Positions 22,356-34,529 of a DNA stretch of 64,000 bases are shown here, piece after piece. A program made the translations under genes and the position numbers. Each line of letters starts with the position of its first letter. The first letter of the stretch is position 1. The stretch spans positions 28,525,877-28,589,876 of the forward strand of contig OZ024719.1 of assembly GCA_964016875.1 (NCBI GenBank). Reading direction: 5' to 3'. Source of the DNA: Fallopia convolvulus. Lineage: Eukaryota > Streptophyta > Magnoliopsida > Caryophyllales > Polygonaceae. The notes under the pieces are model-generated. The model was not told the origin of the DNA, searched no databases, and saw only the letters and a program-made list of their open reading frames with translations.

Positions 22356-24155
22356 ATGGCTCAGGAACTTACTCAGGTAGGGAACAACACTAGCAAGCCG
22401 CCGAGGCTTATTACAGGAAGGTTCGAAAGCTGGAAACACGACATGAAGGATTGGATGCGTGGCTAGGACTACCAAGCCTGGTGTGTTATCGAGAGAGGGA
22501 AATTCGAAATTGATCCAGCCATAGTTAACGACCTCTCAAAGTGGGGAACCAACGAATACAAGTGCATGGAAGCCAACTACGAGGCCAACAATACCTGAGA
22601 GGTCCATGTGCGTGCAAGACTGTGACAGGGTAGCAAATCTTGACACAACTAAGTAAATGTGGGAGGCCATCCAACAAATGCACGTTGGGAACTCAGATCT
22701 CTGAGAAGATCTTCAGATGAATGCAAAAAGGGAGTTCTACAACTTCCAAATGGAGATGGGAGAGTCTGTCGATAGCTACCAGTCCCGATTTGAAGGACTT
22801 TGCACCAAAATGGAAGGCTTGGGGATCACCAAAGAAGAAATCACCCATAAGATGAAGGTCCAACAGCTCTTCAACAGATTGACTGGAGAATGGACAAACG
22901 AGGGAACAATGTTCAAGGAGAATCCGGAAAATAGAACACTCATGCTCCATCAAGTGTTTGGAAAGCTAGTGGGACACGAGAAGAGAAAGATCGATGATAA
23001 GGAACAGACTCGAGCTCATCGAGGGATCGCACTCAAGATTGAGAAGATGCTCAAATCAACTCAAGAACAACACGAAGACTCCGAAGAAGAAGAGGATGAG
23101 GAGCTAGTTCTCGTAACAAAGGCTCTTCGGAACTTCTACAAAGGGAAGCTCCAAAGGAACAGTGGGAATTGGGGAAAAGGACAGAGTTCCCAAAGAAAAC
23201 CCGCAGAGAAGGACCTCTCGGATGTCACATGTTACAAGTGCAACAAGAAAGGACACTTCACTAAGGAATGCCCACAGGGAACTGACGGCCGGAAGCAAGG
23301 GAAAAAGGCCTACATCGCCACCTGGAGCGATGATGAGGACGAAGATCCCGAGTCATGGGCACTCCCAGACATGTGTGGAATGGCCATAGGAGAAACCACT
23401 GGGGAACAACCCAGTGAGGTAACCACTGAAACTGTTCTTGCTTCCTTGAATAACTATGAAAAACCTGAGCTGTTGAAAATTCTTTCAAGTCTTGTCAAAG
23501 ATAATATAAAACTGCAAAACAAGTTGGAAAAACAGGAACACATAAATGCTCAATTAGTTGGTCTTGAACCCTGTCCCAACTACATATCCCTTCTCGAAAA
23601 ACTCAAGTCCCATGTGTCTCACATCGTAGATCTAGAAAATGAAATCAAAATTCTAGAAAAGGATGAGAACACTCTCTTACAAAACCTGAGTAAGACTCCC
23701 GAACATCTTAAAGCTTCTAGTTCCCAAATCAAGTTTGTCCCAGCCAAAAACGGCATAGGATACAAAACTGAGAGCTCAAAGAACGGGAAGTCACCCCCGA
23801 GTGAACATGAAATCCATGAGTGTAGGGCCTTAGAACTTCAATGTGAGAAACAGAAAAATGCTCATCTCGAGGAGAAAATCAGGGTCCTAGAAAGTGGGAA
23901 AGGTGGTGAGAAAGATTATTACACTGGGAACACTGGACATAGACTTTATGTTCAAATTGCTAAGGGAAACGGGTCACGGGTGTACAATAAGGAAACCATG
24001 GATAGGAACAGAATCCAGAGACCACACCCAAAATACTACCTGGGAGAATACTATAAGACGTGCTAGAACTGTGGTGCTCATGGGCACTACAAGGAAGCAT
24101 GTCCCAAGAAAAGATCCAAACCCTTAGAAACCGTGAGTTCCTAAACAAACAAAAA
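22356..24155 (+). pseudogene. SIRE gag, broken
   Basis: Starts MAQELTQVGNNTSKPPRL at 22356 and meets a TAG after 36 codons. The main open frame, 22717-24066, carries the gag capsid helix region (SYQSRFEGLCTKMEGLG), acidic and coiled-coil stretches, and a first zinc knuckle CYKCNKKGHFTKEC at about 23230. A TAG at 24064-24066 falls inside a second knuckle, between the two Cys of C-X-N-C-GAHGHYKEAC, where Gln is usual. At least one further frame change separates the start from the main frame. It gives no full-length product. Confidence 0.88.
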
Positions 24156-24306
24156 CATCATGCTAATCACAAAAGGAACTCCAACTCTCAAATCACTCAT
24201 GATATCAACATCGCTGACTATGTTTTGAATGAGAATATTTTCCCTTGCAAGGGACCTGGCAAGAGTCATCTTGCCTGGGTCTCAAAACACTAACTTTACC
24301 TTGTAG

Positions 24307-24729
24307 GTGGCAATGAGAGGGAACAATGCATGGTTCATAGATAGTGGATGCTCGAACCATAAGACCGGAAACAAAGATATTCTCATCTCACTCCACACTC
24401 ATGCCGAAGGAGGCCACGTCTCATTTGGCAATAAAAACAAGGGAGAAGTAATTGGAAAGGGAGAAGTGTTGCTAAATAGATCAATCAAAGTCAGCAATGT
24501 CAATCTGGTGAAAGATCTGGGATACAATCTCTTAAGTGTTGCCCAGATGTGTGATCAAGGGAACAACGTTGTCACCTTCGACTCAGAAGAATGCCTAGTT
24601 ATCAACAAAAAGACCAACAAAGTGATTCTGAGAGGAAGAAGGCACACCAATGTGTGTGTAGTAGATGCAGAATTTGAACCACCAATGAAGCTGTGTCTTG
24701 CGAGTTCCCACGATGATACGGAACTCTGA
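24307..24729 (+). pseudogene. SIRE protease
   Basis: Retroviral-type aspartic protease of the polyprotein. WFIDSGCSNHKTG near 24335 carries the DSG active site, followed by the flap-like region and GYNLLSVAQMCDQG. The frame ends at a TGA (24727-24729) where the family has Trp, directly before HRRLGHAG of the integrase. The catalytic residues look intact; the stop makes the polyprotein non-functional. Confidence 0.88.
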
Positions 24730-25402
24730 CACCGAAGACTGGGACATGCAGGTGTCAATCAAATCCTGAAGCTCTATCTACAAGATCTGGTCATTGGTCT
24801 TCCACGAATCAATCTCGAAGGAGTCCAAATTTGTGAAGCATGCGTTCGAGGGAAACAGAATAAGAACTCTTTCAAACCCAAAAAGGTGGTGAGCACAACC
24901 AGGCCTTTAGAGCTAATTCACACGGATCTTTGTGGTACCATGCGAACAATCAGCTATGGTGGAAAAAGGTACATGTATGTCTTAATTGATGATTTTTCTA
25001 GATTCACCTGAGTCATTTTCTTGAAGGCAAAATCACAAGCTTTTGAAGAGTTCGAGCCCTTCATCAAAAGAACAGAAGTAAGCATGGGGCTAAAGCTGAA
25101 AGCCATCAGATCTGACCATGGAACTGAGTTTCAAAACTCAGAGTTCCTTAACTCTTGTGACAAACATGGGATCTCTCACAACTTCTCAGCCCTTCGCACT
25201 CCTCAGCAAAACGGAGTGGTTGAGAGAAAGAATAGGACCTTGGAGGACATGGCCAGAACCATGATACTTGAAAGCGGAGTTCCTGAGTATTTCTGGGCTG
25301 AAGCCATCGCCACAACTACATACATCTTGAACCGAGCCATGACAAGGCCTTTGATCAAGAAGACATACTACGAGCTCATCAAGGGGAGAAAACCAAACAT
25401 CT
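24730..25402 (+). pseudogene. SIRE integrase, N-terminal and core part
   Basis: Zinc-binding HRRLGH..CEACVRGKQ, then the catalytic core with ELIHTDLCG, RSDHGTEFQN and NGVVERKNRTL giving D, D, E. A TGA at 25009-25011 replaces Trp. At 25403 the Athila LTR interrupts the gene inside KGRKPNI; the reading frame resumes after 35922 with the rest of the domain. Both this stop and the one ending the protease frame are single-base Trp-to-stop changes of the kind expected from cytosine deamination. Confidence 0.88.
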
Positions 25403-26799
25403 TGATCGCCTCTCGAATTGCGAGGGTCTAGAGATACAATTTATAACCCGACCCCGTTGTAGTACGTGGTGGGTGTCGAACACTCGGAAAGTCTACTCGA
25501 ACGATGTGCCTATATACTAGGAAGCTAGAAAGGAGAGCATAAAACAAAGGAAAATAAAGGAATCATTCGGGACCGACACAAAGGTCACGTCGAGCCCGAG
25601 ATTGGCGACAAGAGGAAGTCGGGACCGACATTGTGTAAGTCGGGCCCGAGGTATCTGGGGATGTCGAACTCAAAGATTTAAAAGTAGATCTTGGGCTTTT
25701 GGGTTCCTTCCCTAGTAGATTAAGGCTTTTCCACCCCAATTCAGGCAATGAGTGATGATCGGACTAGGATCGAGTGCTTTCGCCCTCGTTCCAACCACTT
25801 CTACACCTCGATCATTGGGGAAATCCCCTTCGAAGCAAGGTCTTGAGATTGACACATGTTCACTTTCGCTACTTTGCCAATCTCAAGCCTTGATTCCCAA
25901 CATTCGCAAGGAATTGTAGCTCTATGTAGAGTGGGTTCCTTAGATGAAACACTCAAGGCTATGGAATTGGGGTTTCTAGCCTAAACCTAGCTAGGGTTTT
26001 CCCCCATAACCCAAGATCAAGGAGATCTACTCCATGAAACAAGCAAAGAAAGCAATCAAATCAAAAGGGAAAGCAATCATCATAATCAATCTCAAAACAA
26101 AGCAAAGTTTCATTCAAATCCAAAGCAATCCACAAATCCCAATCAAGGGTTTTCAAATCCACAAGAACAAAGCAAATCAAAGCAAATCTACCAACAAAAC
26201 CTATCAAGACTTCCTCCCTTGGCCGATTCTCTCTCTCTTCCTTCTCCTCTCCTTCCTCCTTGCTCTCCAAGAATCCCCTTGGTTCCCCTCTTTTTGTGTG
26301 TGTGTGGGAACCCTCTCTTAGAAGACAAGAGGGCCTTTTATAGATTAGATGAGGGGCAAAAGTGGAAGTCCACAAATTCGTGCCTTGGAGCCCAAGTAGT
26401 TCGGTGACCGACTCGGACCGACATGGAGGACCTCGGGCCCAAGTTACTGTGCAACTCGGTCCGGGGTTGGAGACTTCAAAGTCGGGCCCGATGTGGTTGC
26501 AACTCGATCCTGACCTCGTTCCACCTTCTTCTTTGTTGGCTTCTCTTGTTCTTCTTCATGGCATGCTTCTCTCTTTCCCGCTTTAGCTCGGCTTTTTCTC
26601 CATGTCTTGACCCTCCTTCAAATCGATCCTCGATTCATGCCAAATTACCTACAAAACACATAAAATGTGCGTAGTCTCCGAATCTCATAGAAATACGATA
26701 ACTAGGCTAAAAAGGAACAAAGCGCACAAGAAAAGTGGAGAAAGAAACATATTTAAAAAGAAATCACATATGAAAACTCCACCAAATAGAGAGACATCA
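25403..26799 (-). repeat. 3' LTR of the nested Athila
   Basis: A 1397-bp direct repeat of 34530-35917. It contains repeated CGGGACCGA/CGGGCCCGA-like words near 25568-25650 and 26405-26515. Relative to the other LTR it has a 10-bp duplication of GGACCGACAT type near 26417. Confidence 0.95.
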
Positions 26800-26814
26800 A
26801 AATACCCCATACTT
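26800..26814 (-). other. Polypurine tract of the nested Athila
   Basis: On the minus strand, AAGTATGGGGTATTT abuts the 3' LTR and is preceded by TTGCTTGAGGACAAGC, the arrangement also found before the 3' LTR of the second Athila at 56257. Confidence 0.8.
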
Positions 26815-28518
26815 AAACTTGCTTGTCCTCAAGCAATAACAATGTAAACAAGACCGAAACATAATCTTCAAGTAAAGCCTCGCATGAAAACCCATTTTAA
26901 GCACAAGTGATTGATATTCAAGCAAGATTACATCATCACATATGATTAAGTGTTCCAAGGAATAAAGCGAATGCAACTAAGCCTCACTTTAGGGATATGT
27001 GAATGTGCATCACTCATCATGTGTTTGGGTTTAGCAATGAACACTCAAGCTCAAGAATCATGCAAGTAAGGACTTTACTATTGAAGCAAATATCACCAAT
27101 TCCTCCACCTAGAGATGCCTAATACAAAGTAAACAAAGAATTTCGAACTTGGCTCAATGGAGGTCCTCAAAGAGGTTCCATTCGGCCGAGTTGTAATGGG
27201 GCTTTTGGTATTTCTCAAGGTGGGAATTATTTGGTCTTGTGGTGCTTTCAATGGGGATTGAACAACCTAAACTCTCACCAACTTCACCAAAATTCCACAA
27301 TTACTTTCACACTCACCCAAAAGACTTAACATTTCCCTTTCAACCCAAAATTTCACTTAACATTCTACTTCATCTTTGCTCTTATGCTTTTTGGTGGAGT
27401 TTCAACACTTTCTACATTTGGACCGACTTTCTCATGACATCGGGCCCGATGTTTCTTTCAACTCGGTCGGAACCTTTTCTTCATTTAAGCTCTTTGCTTT
27501 ATTCCACTTTACATTTCCAACATTTTCTTTCTTTTCTTTCTTTTTCATTTTTGTACAACAAAGATGCACTACCCACATGATTCATAACACCATTCTTTGC
27601 CCTTAAACCCAAGAGAATCTCAACTCTTCAAATACAATCCCAACCTCTCTTCTAAAGTCCAATCCCATAAGGGTCAAGTCATATAAGGCTAGGAATAATA
27701 TTTTTGAGGAGTTTCAAACAAAGGCTTAGACTAGAACGGGGCTACAAACAAAGGATTATCTTCATGGTAGGATATGGAACATTTATGTGACTAGAAGAAT
27801 AAAGTTCAAAATCAATGTGACGATGCTAGAACAATTCTCATGACGGTCTTGGAAAATAGATAAACACCGCAATAGCAAGTTTTAATAAGCATGAATGAGC
27901 TAATCACACAAGAAAAATGAGGGATATGCAAATATGAACAAGAATCCCTAAAATGGACAAAAATAAATCTCACAAGGGTCACTCATACTTAGTTGCATAA
28001 GAACTCATCCTAGAACTCACATGTTCAATAAAACAAGCAAGATATCATGATCACCTCAAAAGAAACATCATTTAGAGGCTAAACTATCCAAAAATATGCA
28101 AAGTAATTTACATGCTCACATCATCATTAGCTTTTATTTTGGCAATCTAAGATGGGAATTTCTAGTCCAAAACCTACAAAACACAAAATCTTTTTGTTGT
28201 TTTTAACACAATTTTTCAATTTTTTTTTTTTATGGATTTTTGCAAAAATTTCTCTAAAACCAAAAACTCATCCATTCAAGACCAAATTGATCATCCATGT
28301 CTTTCATCAACCACAAACCAAGAAACAAACATCCCAAATACAAACTAGAAACACAAACTAACAAACAAACATAAACAAGTGAAATCATGAACACACTTAC
28401 CCCCACCCCATACTTAAAATTTTGATGTCCCCATCAAACAAGGAAACCAAAACTTAAAAGCAAGAGAGAAGAGTATGAAGAGCTCACAATTTCTTATTCT
28501 TCAATGGCATGTATAGGA
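26815..28518 (-). other. Non-coding 3' region of the nested Athila
   Basis: About 1.7 kb between pol and the polypurine tract with no ORF resembling the third ORF of the Athila at 44792. One motif cluster (GGACCGAC..CGGGCCCGA..CGGTCGG) lies at 27420-27475. A second purine-rich stretch, AAGTATGGGGTGGGGGTAAG on the minus strand, follows the pol end near 28395-28415. Confidence 0.7.
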
Positions 28519-31500
28519 TCAATTGGCGAGGACGAGAGCCCATGAGGCTCTACCTTCTTCGTTTGGACCGTCCTTGTCATAGAACTTCTTCACTCGATGA
28601 CCATTCACTTTGAAAATATGTCCTTGTTCATCTACCAAGTCCACCGCACCATGAGCATAGATACGGTGGACCACAAATGGTCCGCTCCACCTAGTCCTTA
28701 ACTTCCCGGGGAAAAGTTTAAGCCTTGAATTGAAAAGGATAACCTTGTCACCGGTTTGATAGGTCTTTGGAATTAACTTCCTATCATGCCACTTCTTGGT
28801 CTTCTCCTTGTATAGCTTGGAGTTCTCATAGGCTTTCAACCTCAATTCCCCCAACTCATGAAGTTCTAGAAACCTTTTCTCACCGGCCAAGTTGATATCC
28901 CTATTCATCTCTTTGAGTGCCCATTTCGCCTTGTGCTCAAGCTCTACCGGAAAATGACATGCCTTGCCATAAACTAGATTGAAGGGTGTAGTTCCCAAAG
29001 GTGTCTTGAAGGCGGTTCTATAAGCCCAAAGTGCATCATCGAGCTTAGAGGCCCAATCTTTCCTTGATCGAGATACGGTCTTCTCCAAGATAGCCTTGAT
29101 TTGACGGTTTGACACCTCGACTTGCCCGCTTGTTTGAGGATGATAAGGGGTAGCAACTCGATGAGACACCCCATACTTGATCAACACATTCTCGAAGCAC
29201 CTCTCAATGAAATGAGGTCCGCCATCACTTATGAGAACCCTAGGCACACCGAACCTTGCAAAAAATGTTGCTTTTCAAGAACTTCATCACCACCCTAGCA
29301 TCATTGGTTCTTGTTGGTATGGCCTCCACCCATTTTGAGACATAGTCCACGGCTACCAAAGTGTACTTGTAAGGCCCCGATGTGGGAAATGGTCCCATGA
29401 AATCAATACCCCATACATCGAATAACTCAACTTCTAGAATACCGGTTTGAGGAGTCTCATTCCTCCTTGATAGGTTCCCCTCTCTTTGGCACTCCTCACA
29501 CTTCCTCACATAATCATGCACATCCTTGAACATGGTTGGCCAATAATAACCACATTGAAGAATTTTTGAAGTGGTTTTGGAACTCTTAGCGTGACCCCTC
29601 GTAGGCAAGGAATGGCAATGGTGAATTATGCTCTCAACCTCTTCACTTGACACACACCGTCTATAGATTTGATCACGCCCTTCCTTGTAGAGATATGGAT
29701 CATCCCAAAAATATTGCCTAGCATCATGTAAGAATTTCTTCCTAGCTTGATAAGACAAATTTGGTGGGATCACTCCCCCTACGGCAAAGTTAGCAAAATC
29801 CGCAAACCAAGGGGAAACCCCTCGTCTTACGGCACTAATAGAAAGAAGGCCAATGGGAGAGAAAGAATCAATCAATTGAGAACGAGAAGGAATGGAAATC
29901 GAGCTAGGAAACTTACTTTCTTCCACGTACCGACATTGAAGTGTACCGGGCCCGACATGATTGGACGTCGGTCCAGCTTCGCAGACACACAGGTCACTCG
30001 GGCCCGATGTTGAAGTCCTCGGTCCCGACTCACTCGTACTTGCCTTGCCTTCGGTCCGATGTTCTGAACTTCGGGCCCGACTTACTCTATTCGTCGATCT
30101 ACCTTTCCTTTCCTCCTTTCCGCTCATGAGAACTTCATCTGCTCTTGAATCATCTATAGTCAAACCATCCTCCATCTCCAACATGTACTCGATGGGCAAG
30201 CGGGATAGATGATCCGCTACCATATTTTCCGCACCGGTTTTGTCCTTGATCTCATGCTCAAACTCTTGGAGAAGGAGCATCCACCTTAGAAGCCTCGGCT
30301 TTGCATCTTTCTTCTTCATAAGATATTTGATTGTCGCATGGTCCGTGAAGACTACCACCTTTGATCCCACAAGATATGAACGGAATTTCTCAAATGCAAA
30401 CACTATTGCAAGAAACTCTTTCTCCGTTGTTGTGTAATTGCACTGAGTTTCATCCAAAGTTTTGCTTGCGTAGTAGATGGCATGCAAATTTCCATCCTTC
30501 CTTTGCCCAAGGACGGACCCTACGGCGAAATCACTAGCATCACACATCACCTCAAATGGAAGATTCCAATCGGGTGCCGCCATTATTGGAGCCGAGATCA
30601 AGGCATCTCTCAACCTACAAAAAGAACTCATGCAATCCTCGGAAAATACAAAGGGCACATCCTTCATCAAGAGGTTAGACAATGGTTTTGCAATTTTAGA
30701 AAAATCCTTGATGAACCGTCTATAAAATCCCGCATGACCTAAGAAACTCCTAACATCCCGAACACAAGAGGGAGGAGGTAGTTTTTCAATTATTTCAACT
30801 TTAGCTTTATCTACTTCTATCCCCCTACTAGAAACGAGGTGTCCTAGTACTATGCCCTCCTTCACCATGAAGTGGCATTTTTCCCAATTAAGCACCAAGC
30901 TAGTCTCCTCACATCTAGTCAAAACCTTGTCTAAGTTAGCTAAGCAAACATCAAATGAGGAACCATAGACGGAGAAATCATCCATAAACACTTCTACTAT
31001 ATCCTCAACCATATCGGAGAAGATGAACATCATGCATCTTTGAAATGTTGCCGGCGCATTACATAAACCAAAAGGCATGCGTCTATAGGCAAAAGTCCCA
31101 TAAGGACATGTGAATGTCGTCTTCTCTTGATCATCGGGATGAATAGGGATTTGCCAAAACCCGCTATACCCGTCAAGGTAGCAAAAATATTCATGTTGTG
31201 CTAATCTTTCTAGGAATTGGTCTATGAAAGGAAGAGGAAAATGGTCTTTGCGAGTGCCACTATTAAGCTTACGGTAATCAATACACATACGCCATTTTGT
31301 TGTGGTTCTCATAGGTATCATTTCTCCCTTTTCATTTTGCACAACGGTGAGACCTCCTTTTTTAGGAACTACATGCACGGGACTCACATACTTGCTATCG
31401 GAAATTGGGAAGATAATTCCCGCATCCAACATCCTAAGTATTTTACTCTTTACCACTTCTTTCATGTTAGGATTTAATCTTCTTTGTGGTTCAATAGTGG

Positions 31501-31945
31501 GTTTATGGTTATCCTCCATATAAATCCTATGCATGCAAATTGAGGGAGAGATTCCCTTTAGTTCCTCTAGTGAATACCCTAAAGCTCCTCTATGTTTTCT
31601 TTGAACCTCCAACAACTTAGACTCCTCCTCATCATTCAGTTTGGCATTTATGATTACGGGTAAAGAAGAGTTGGGACCAAGAAATGCGTACCTCAAATCT
31701 TTTGGAAGCTCCTTGAGTTCTTGAGATGGTTCCGGTGGTGCTTGAACTTCTTCTTTCTCGGCCTTGAACACCTCCAAATAAGACATCCTTTCCTCCAATT
31801 GCTCATGCTCAACCATATTGAGGGATAGCCCTTGGCGCTCTATCTCAATTTCTCTAGGTGGTGGGGTGGCTTTCAACCTAAGCTCCCTTAGCCTTGACTC
31901 CTTAGGAACGGCTTCCCATTGCAATCCAAGAGGAACTTGGATCAT
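28519..31945 (-). pseudogene. Athila pol (RT, RNase H, integrase), one frameshift
   Basis: Frame 31945-29240 (901 codons) gives RT with MCIDYRKLNS, LDGYSGFWQIP, MPFGLCNAPATFQRCM and intact FMDDFSVYG; RNase H with VMCDASDFAVG and LLRWMLLLQEFEHEI; and integrase with the HHCC part (HCHSLPTRGHA..CEEC) and first Asp (WGIDFMG). Frame 29247-28519 (242 codons) gives the second Asp (LISDGGPHF), Glu (SGQVEVSNRQ) and the C-terminal GPFVV domain. The frames are offset by one extra T in a six-base run (29260-29265). An RNase H-integrase linker (about 29930-30080) is built of motif repeats. Otherwise the polyprotein is complete. Confidence 0.93.
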
Positions 31946-34425
31946 CTTAGCTTCCTTATGTAGGTCCCTTTTGAAGTTGGCCTAAAGAAAAACTCAATCT
32001 CTCTTCCTCCAATGTCAAGAGACAAGTGGCCCTTCTTTACATCAATGATTGCCCCAACCGTAGCAAGGAAAGGTCTCCCTAGTATGATCGGTTCACCCGG
32101 CACTTCTATCATGTCCACCACAACAAAATCGATTGGGACATAGTGGCCTTCAATGCAAACGGGATAATCCTCGACGATACCAATTGGCTCGATAGACGAC
32201 CCATCCGCTATTGTTAACCTCATGTTGACCGGAGCGATGAGACCCATGGATGTGGATTTCCATATGGTGTAAGGAATGATGCTCGTGCTTGCTCCAAGAT
32301 CACACAAGGCTTGGAAGTTTTGAGACCCCACACCAATGGTTATAGCAAAACAACCGGGATCTCCTAGCTTTTGTGGTAACTCCAAGGTCTTGACCTCATC
32401 TTGCATTTCCACTATGGACCTCTTCTTGCTCAAAATCTCCTTTAAGAACTTGGCATAAGATGGCATCTCGCTCAATGCATCGGTGAACGGGATAGAGATG
32501 TTCAATCCTTGCAAGAGTTTGAGAAACCTCTTGAACTTGTTCTCAACAACATCTTTCGGCTTCTTCGAGGGATATGGAAGAATTGTTGCACCTTGAATCT
32601 TGCGTGGATCATCTTCTTTGGACTTCCCTACTTCATTTGCAACATTTTCTGAATGGACCGACTTGGGCACCATGTCGGGCCCGATGTTGTGAATCTCGGT
32701 CCTGGGCAAAGGAGTCGGATCGAGGCCTGTGTACGTCGGTCCCGAGTTGCTCTCGACCTCGGTCCTTGGTGAAGGAGTCGATCTTCTTGCTGGGTCGACT
32801 TCGGGGAACATCGGACCCGACTTGCTGGGTAAGTTGGTCCGACTCTCTTCATTCTTCTTAGGCACGTGTGGCTCAGGTAGGTTTCGGCCACTTCTCAATC
32901 CAATTGCCCGGACTTCATTTTGATTGTTTTGAGCTCGAGGATTTTCCTCGGGTCGGCCCGGAAGTCTTCCATTCTCTCTTGGGGCTTGAGTCGCAATTTG
33001 AGCAAATTGATTGTCGACTTGCCTCCTCCATGCACCAAACTCATTGAATTGGGTCCTCATCTTCTTGAACCCGTCTCTCATCTCTTGAGCAAATGATTGT
33101 AGCTCATTGAATCCCGGTGGTCTATATGGTGGTGGTGGCGCCCTTGGCTCGTTTTGGTTGAAGTTGTTGTTGTAGCCTTGAGCTTGACCGTTGTTCCACT
33201 GGCCATTGCCACCATTGTTGAAATTGCCTCTTCCACCGAAATTTCCTCGAACAAAGTTTGCCTCCTCAATTCGCTCGGCCAAGCGCACTTGGCTCTCATT
33301 TGGACAAACTTGTGTAGCATGTGCAAAGGATCCACACTCCTCACAAGCTCTAGCATTTTGCTTGTAGTAGTGGACTTGCCTCTTAAGCTTGCTCACTTCA
33401 CCTTCAAGGAATTGGAGCTTCACATCCCTATCAATGTCTTCTCCCTTTGGATCATATAACTTCCTTGCACCTTCGCCTTGAACTTTCACCTCCTTGCTAG
33501 CTTGACTCACCCCATACATGGCCTCGTAATCGGATAGCTTGTCAAGTAGCTCCCAAGCTTGATCCGGTGTCAAGTCTATGAACCCACAATCGGTGTGGAG
33601 ATTGAGCTTGTCCTTCGTTACCAGATTTATGCCTTGGAAAAAGATGTCTTGAAGCACATATGGTTGTTGGCCATGAGTAGGACATTGGTGCAACATCTCC
33701 TTGAAACGGTCCCATGCTTCGAAGAGAGGCTCATTCGGACCTTGTTGAAAGCTTGCAATCTTCCTTCTTAGCTCGGTTGTCTTTGAAGGCGGGAAGAACT
33801 TCATCAAGAAAGCATCATAGAGTGTCTTCCAAGTTGTGATTGACCTAGGAGCTTGGCTCTCGAGCCAATGTGCGGCCTTGCCCCCAAGTGACCATTTGAA
33901 CGCCTTTAGAAGCACATACTCCAATGTCTCCTCGTCGGTAGAGATCGTCTCACACATATCCACAAAACGTTTGACATGCTCTATGGGACACTCATGTGGA
34001 CGACCCTCGAATTGATCCCGCTTGATGAGGGAGATGAATTGCGTCTTGATCTCAAAATTCTTGGCAACCTCGAGAAGCACAATAGCCGGCTCGGGTACCC
34101 TTAACTCCGGATGCATGTATTGGCGTGCATTCCGGGGTAGAGCGTTGAGTTGAGCCTCGGCTCTCATCCGTTGCTCCCGTTCTCTTCTTGCCATCTCCTC
34201 TTGATTGTCCCTCTCAAGTTGCAATCTAGCCATTTCGGTCCTAAGTTGAGCCAACTCCTCATCAACATGGAGAGATTGATTCGCCATCCTTTTCCTTCTT
34301 CGGGCTTCCTTGAGAATACCTTCCGGATCACTCACAAACTCAAGCTCAAGTGTTCCTCGGGAGGAACGAGCTAGCATACACCTACGAAACAAAGACACAA
34401 ACCAAAACAAATCAAAAACAAACAA
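31942..34425 (-). CDS. Athila gag-protease, open frame
   Basis: 827 codons; the likely start is the internal Met of MLARSSRGTLELEF, as the first 16 codons are hydrophobic and atypical. It contains a coiled-coil-like Glu/Arg stretch, the gag capsid domain (FEGRPHECPIEHVKRFVD; FFPPSKTTELRRKIASFQQ), a zinc-knuckle-like CEECGSFAHATQVC, an Asn/Gly-rich part, a motif-repeat linker (SGPTYTG, NIGPDMV), and a retropepsin domain with ALCDLGAST and ILGRPFLAT. The stop overlaps the pol start as ATGA (31945-31942). Gag packages the RNA; the protease cuts the polyprotein. The frame appears intact. Confidence 0.93.
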   Translation of the reverse strand: MFVFDLFWFVSLFRRCMLARSSRGTLELEFVSDPEGILKEARRRKRMANQSLHVDEELAQLRTEMARLQLERDNQEEMARREREQRMRAEAQLNALPRNARQYMHPELRVPEPAIVLLEVAKNFEIKTQFISLIKRDQFEGRPHECPIEHVKRFVDMCETISTDEETLEYVLLKAFKWSLGGKAAHWLESQAPRSITTWKTLYDAFLMKFFPPSKTTELRRKIASFQQGPNEPLFEAWDRFKEMLHQCPTHGQQPYVLQDIFFQGINLVTKDKLNLHTDCGFIDLTPDQAWELLDKLSDYEAMYGVSQASKEVKVQGEGARKLYDPKGEDIDRDVKLQFLEGEVSKLKRQVHYYKQNARACEECGSFAHATQVCPNESQVRLAERIEEANFVRGNFGGRGNFNNGGNGQWNNGQAQGYNNNFNQNEPRAPPPPYRPPGFNELQSFAQEMRDGFKKMRTQFNEFGAWRRQVDNQFAQIATQAPRENGRLPGRPEENPRAQNNQNEVRAIGLRSGRNLPEPHVPKKNEESRTNLPSKSGPMFPEVDPARRSTPSPRTEVESNSGPTYTGLDPTPLPRTEIHNIGPDMVPKSVHSENVANEVGKSKEDDPRKIQGATILPYPSKKPKDVVENKFKRFLKLLQGLNISIPFTDALSEMPSYAKFLKEILSKKRSIVEMQDEVKTLELPQKLGDPGCFAITIGVGSQNFQALCDLGASTSIIPYTIWKSTSMGLIAPVNMRLTIADGSSIEPIGIVEDYPVCIEGHYVPIDFVVVDMIEVPGEPIILGRPFLATVGAIIDVKKGHLSLDIGGREIEFFFRPTSKGTYIRKLR

Positions 34426-34505
34426 AGGGTTTGGGCTATTCCCTCACCCAAATCACTACCGAAACACAAGAAACTCACCAAATTGGCACTCAATGCACTT
34501 AGACT

Positions 34506-34523
34506 TCCCCGGCAACGGCGCCA
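34506..34523 (-). other. Primer binding site, tRNA-Asp type
   Basis: On the minus strand TGGCGCCGTTGCCGGGGA, 18 bases complementary to the 3' end of plant tRNA-Asp including CCA, lies six bases after the 5' LTR. It is typical of Athila. Confidence 0.93.
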
Positions 34524-34529
34524 ATCTTT

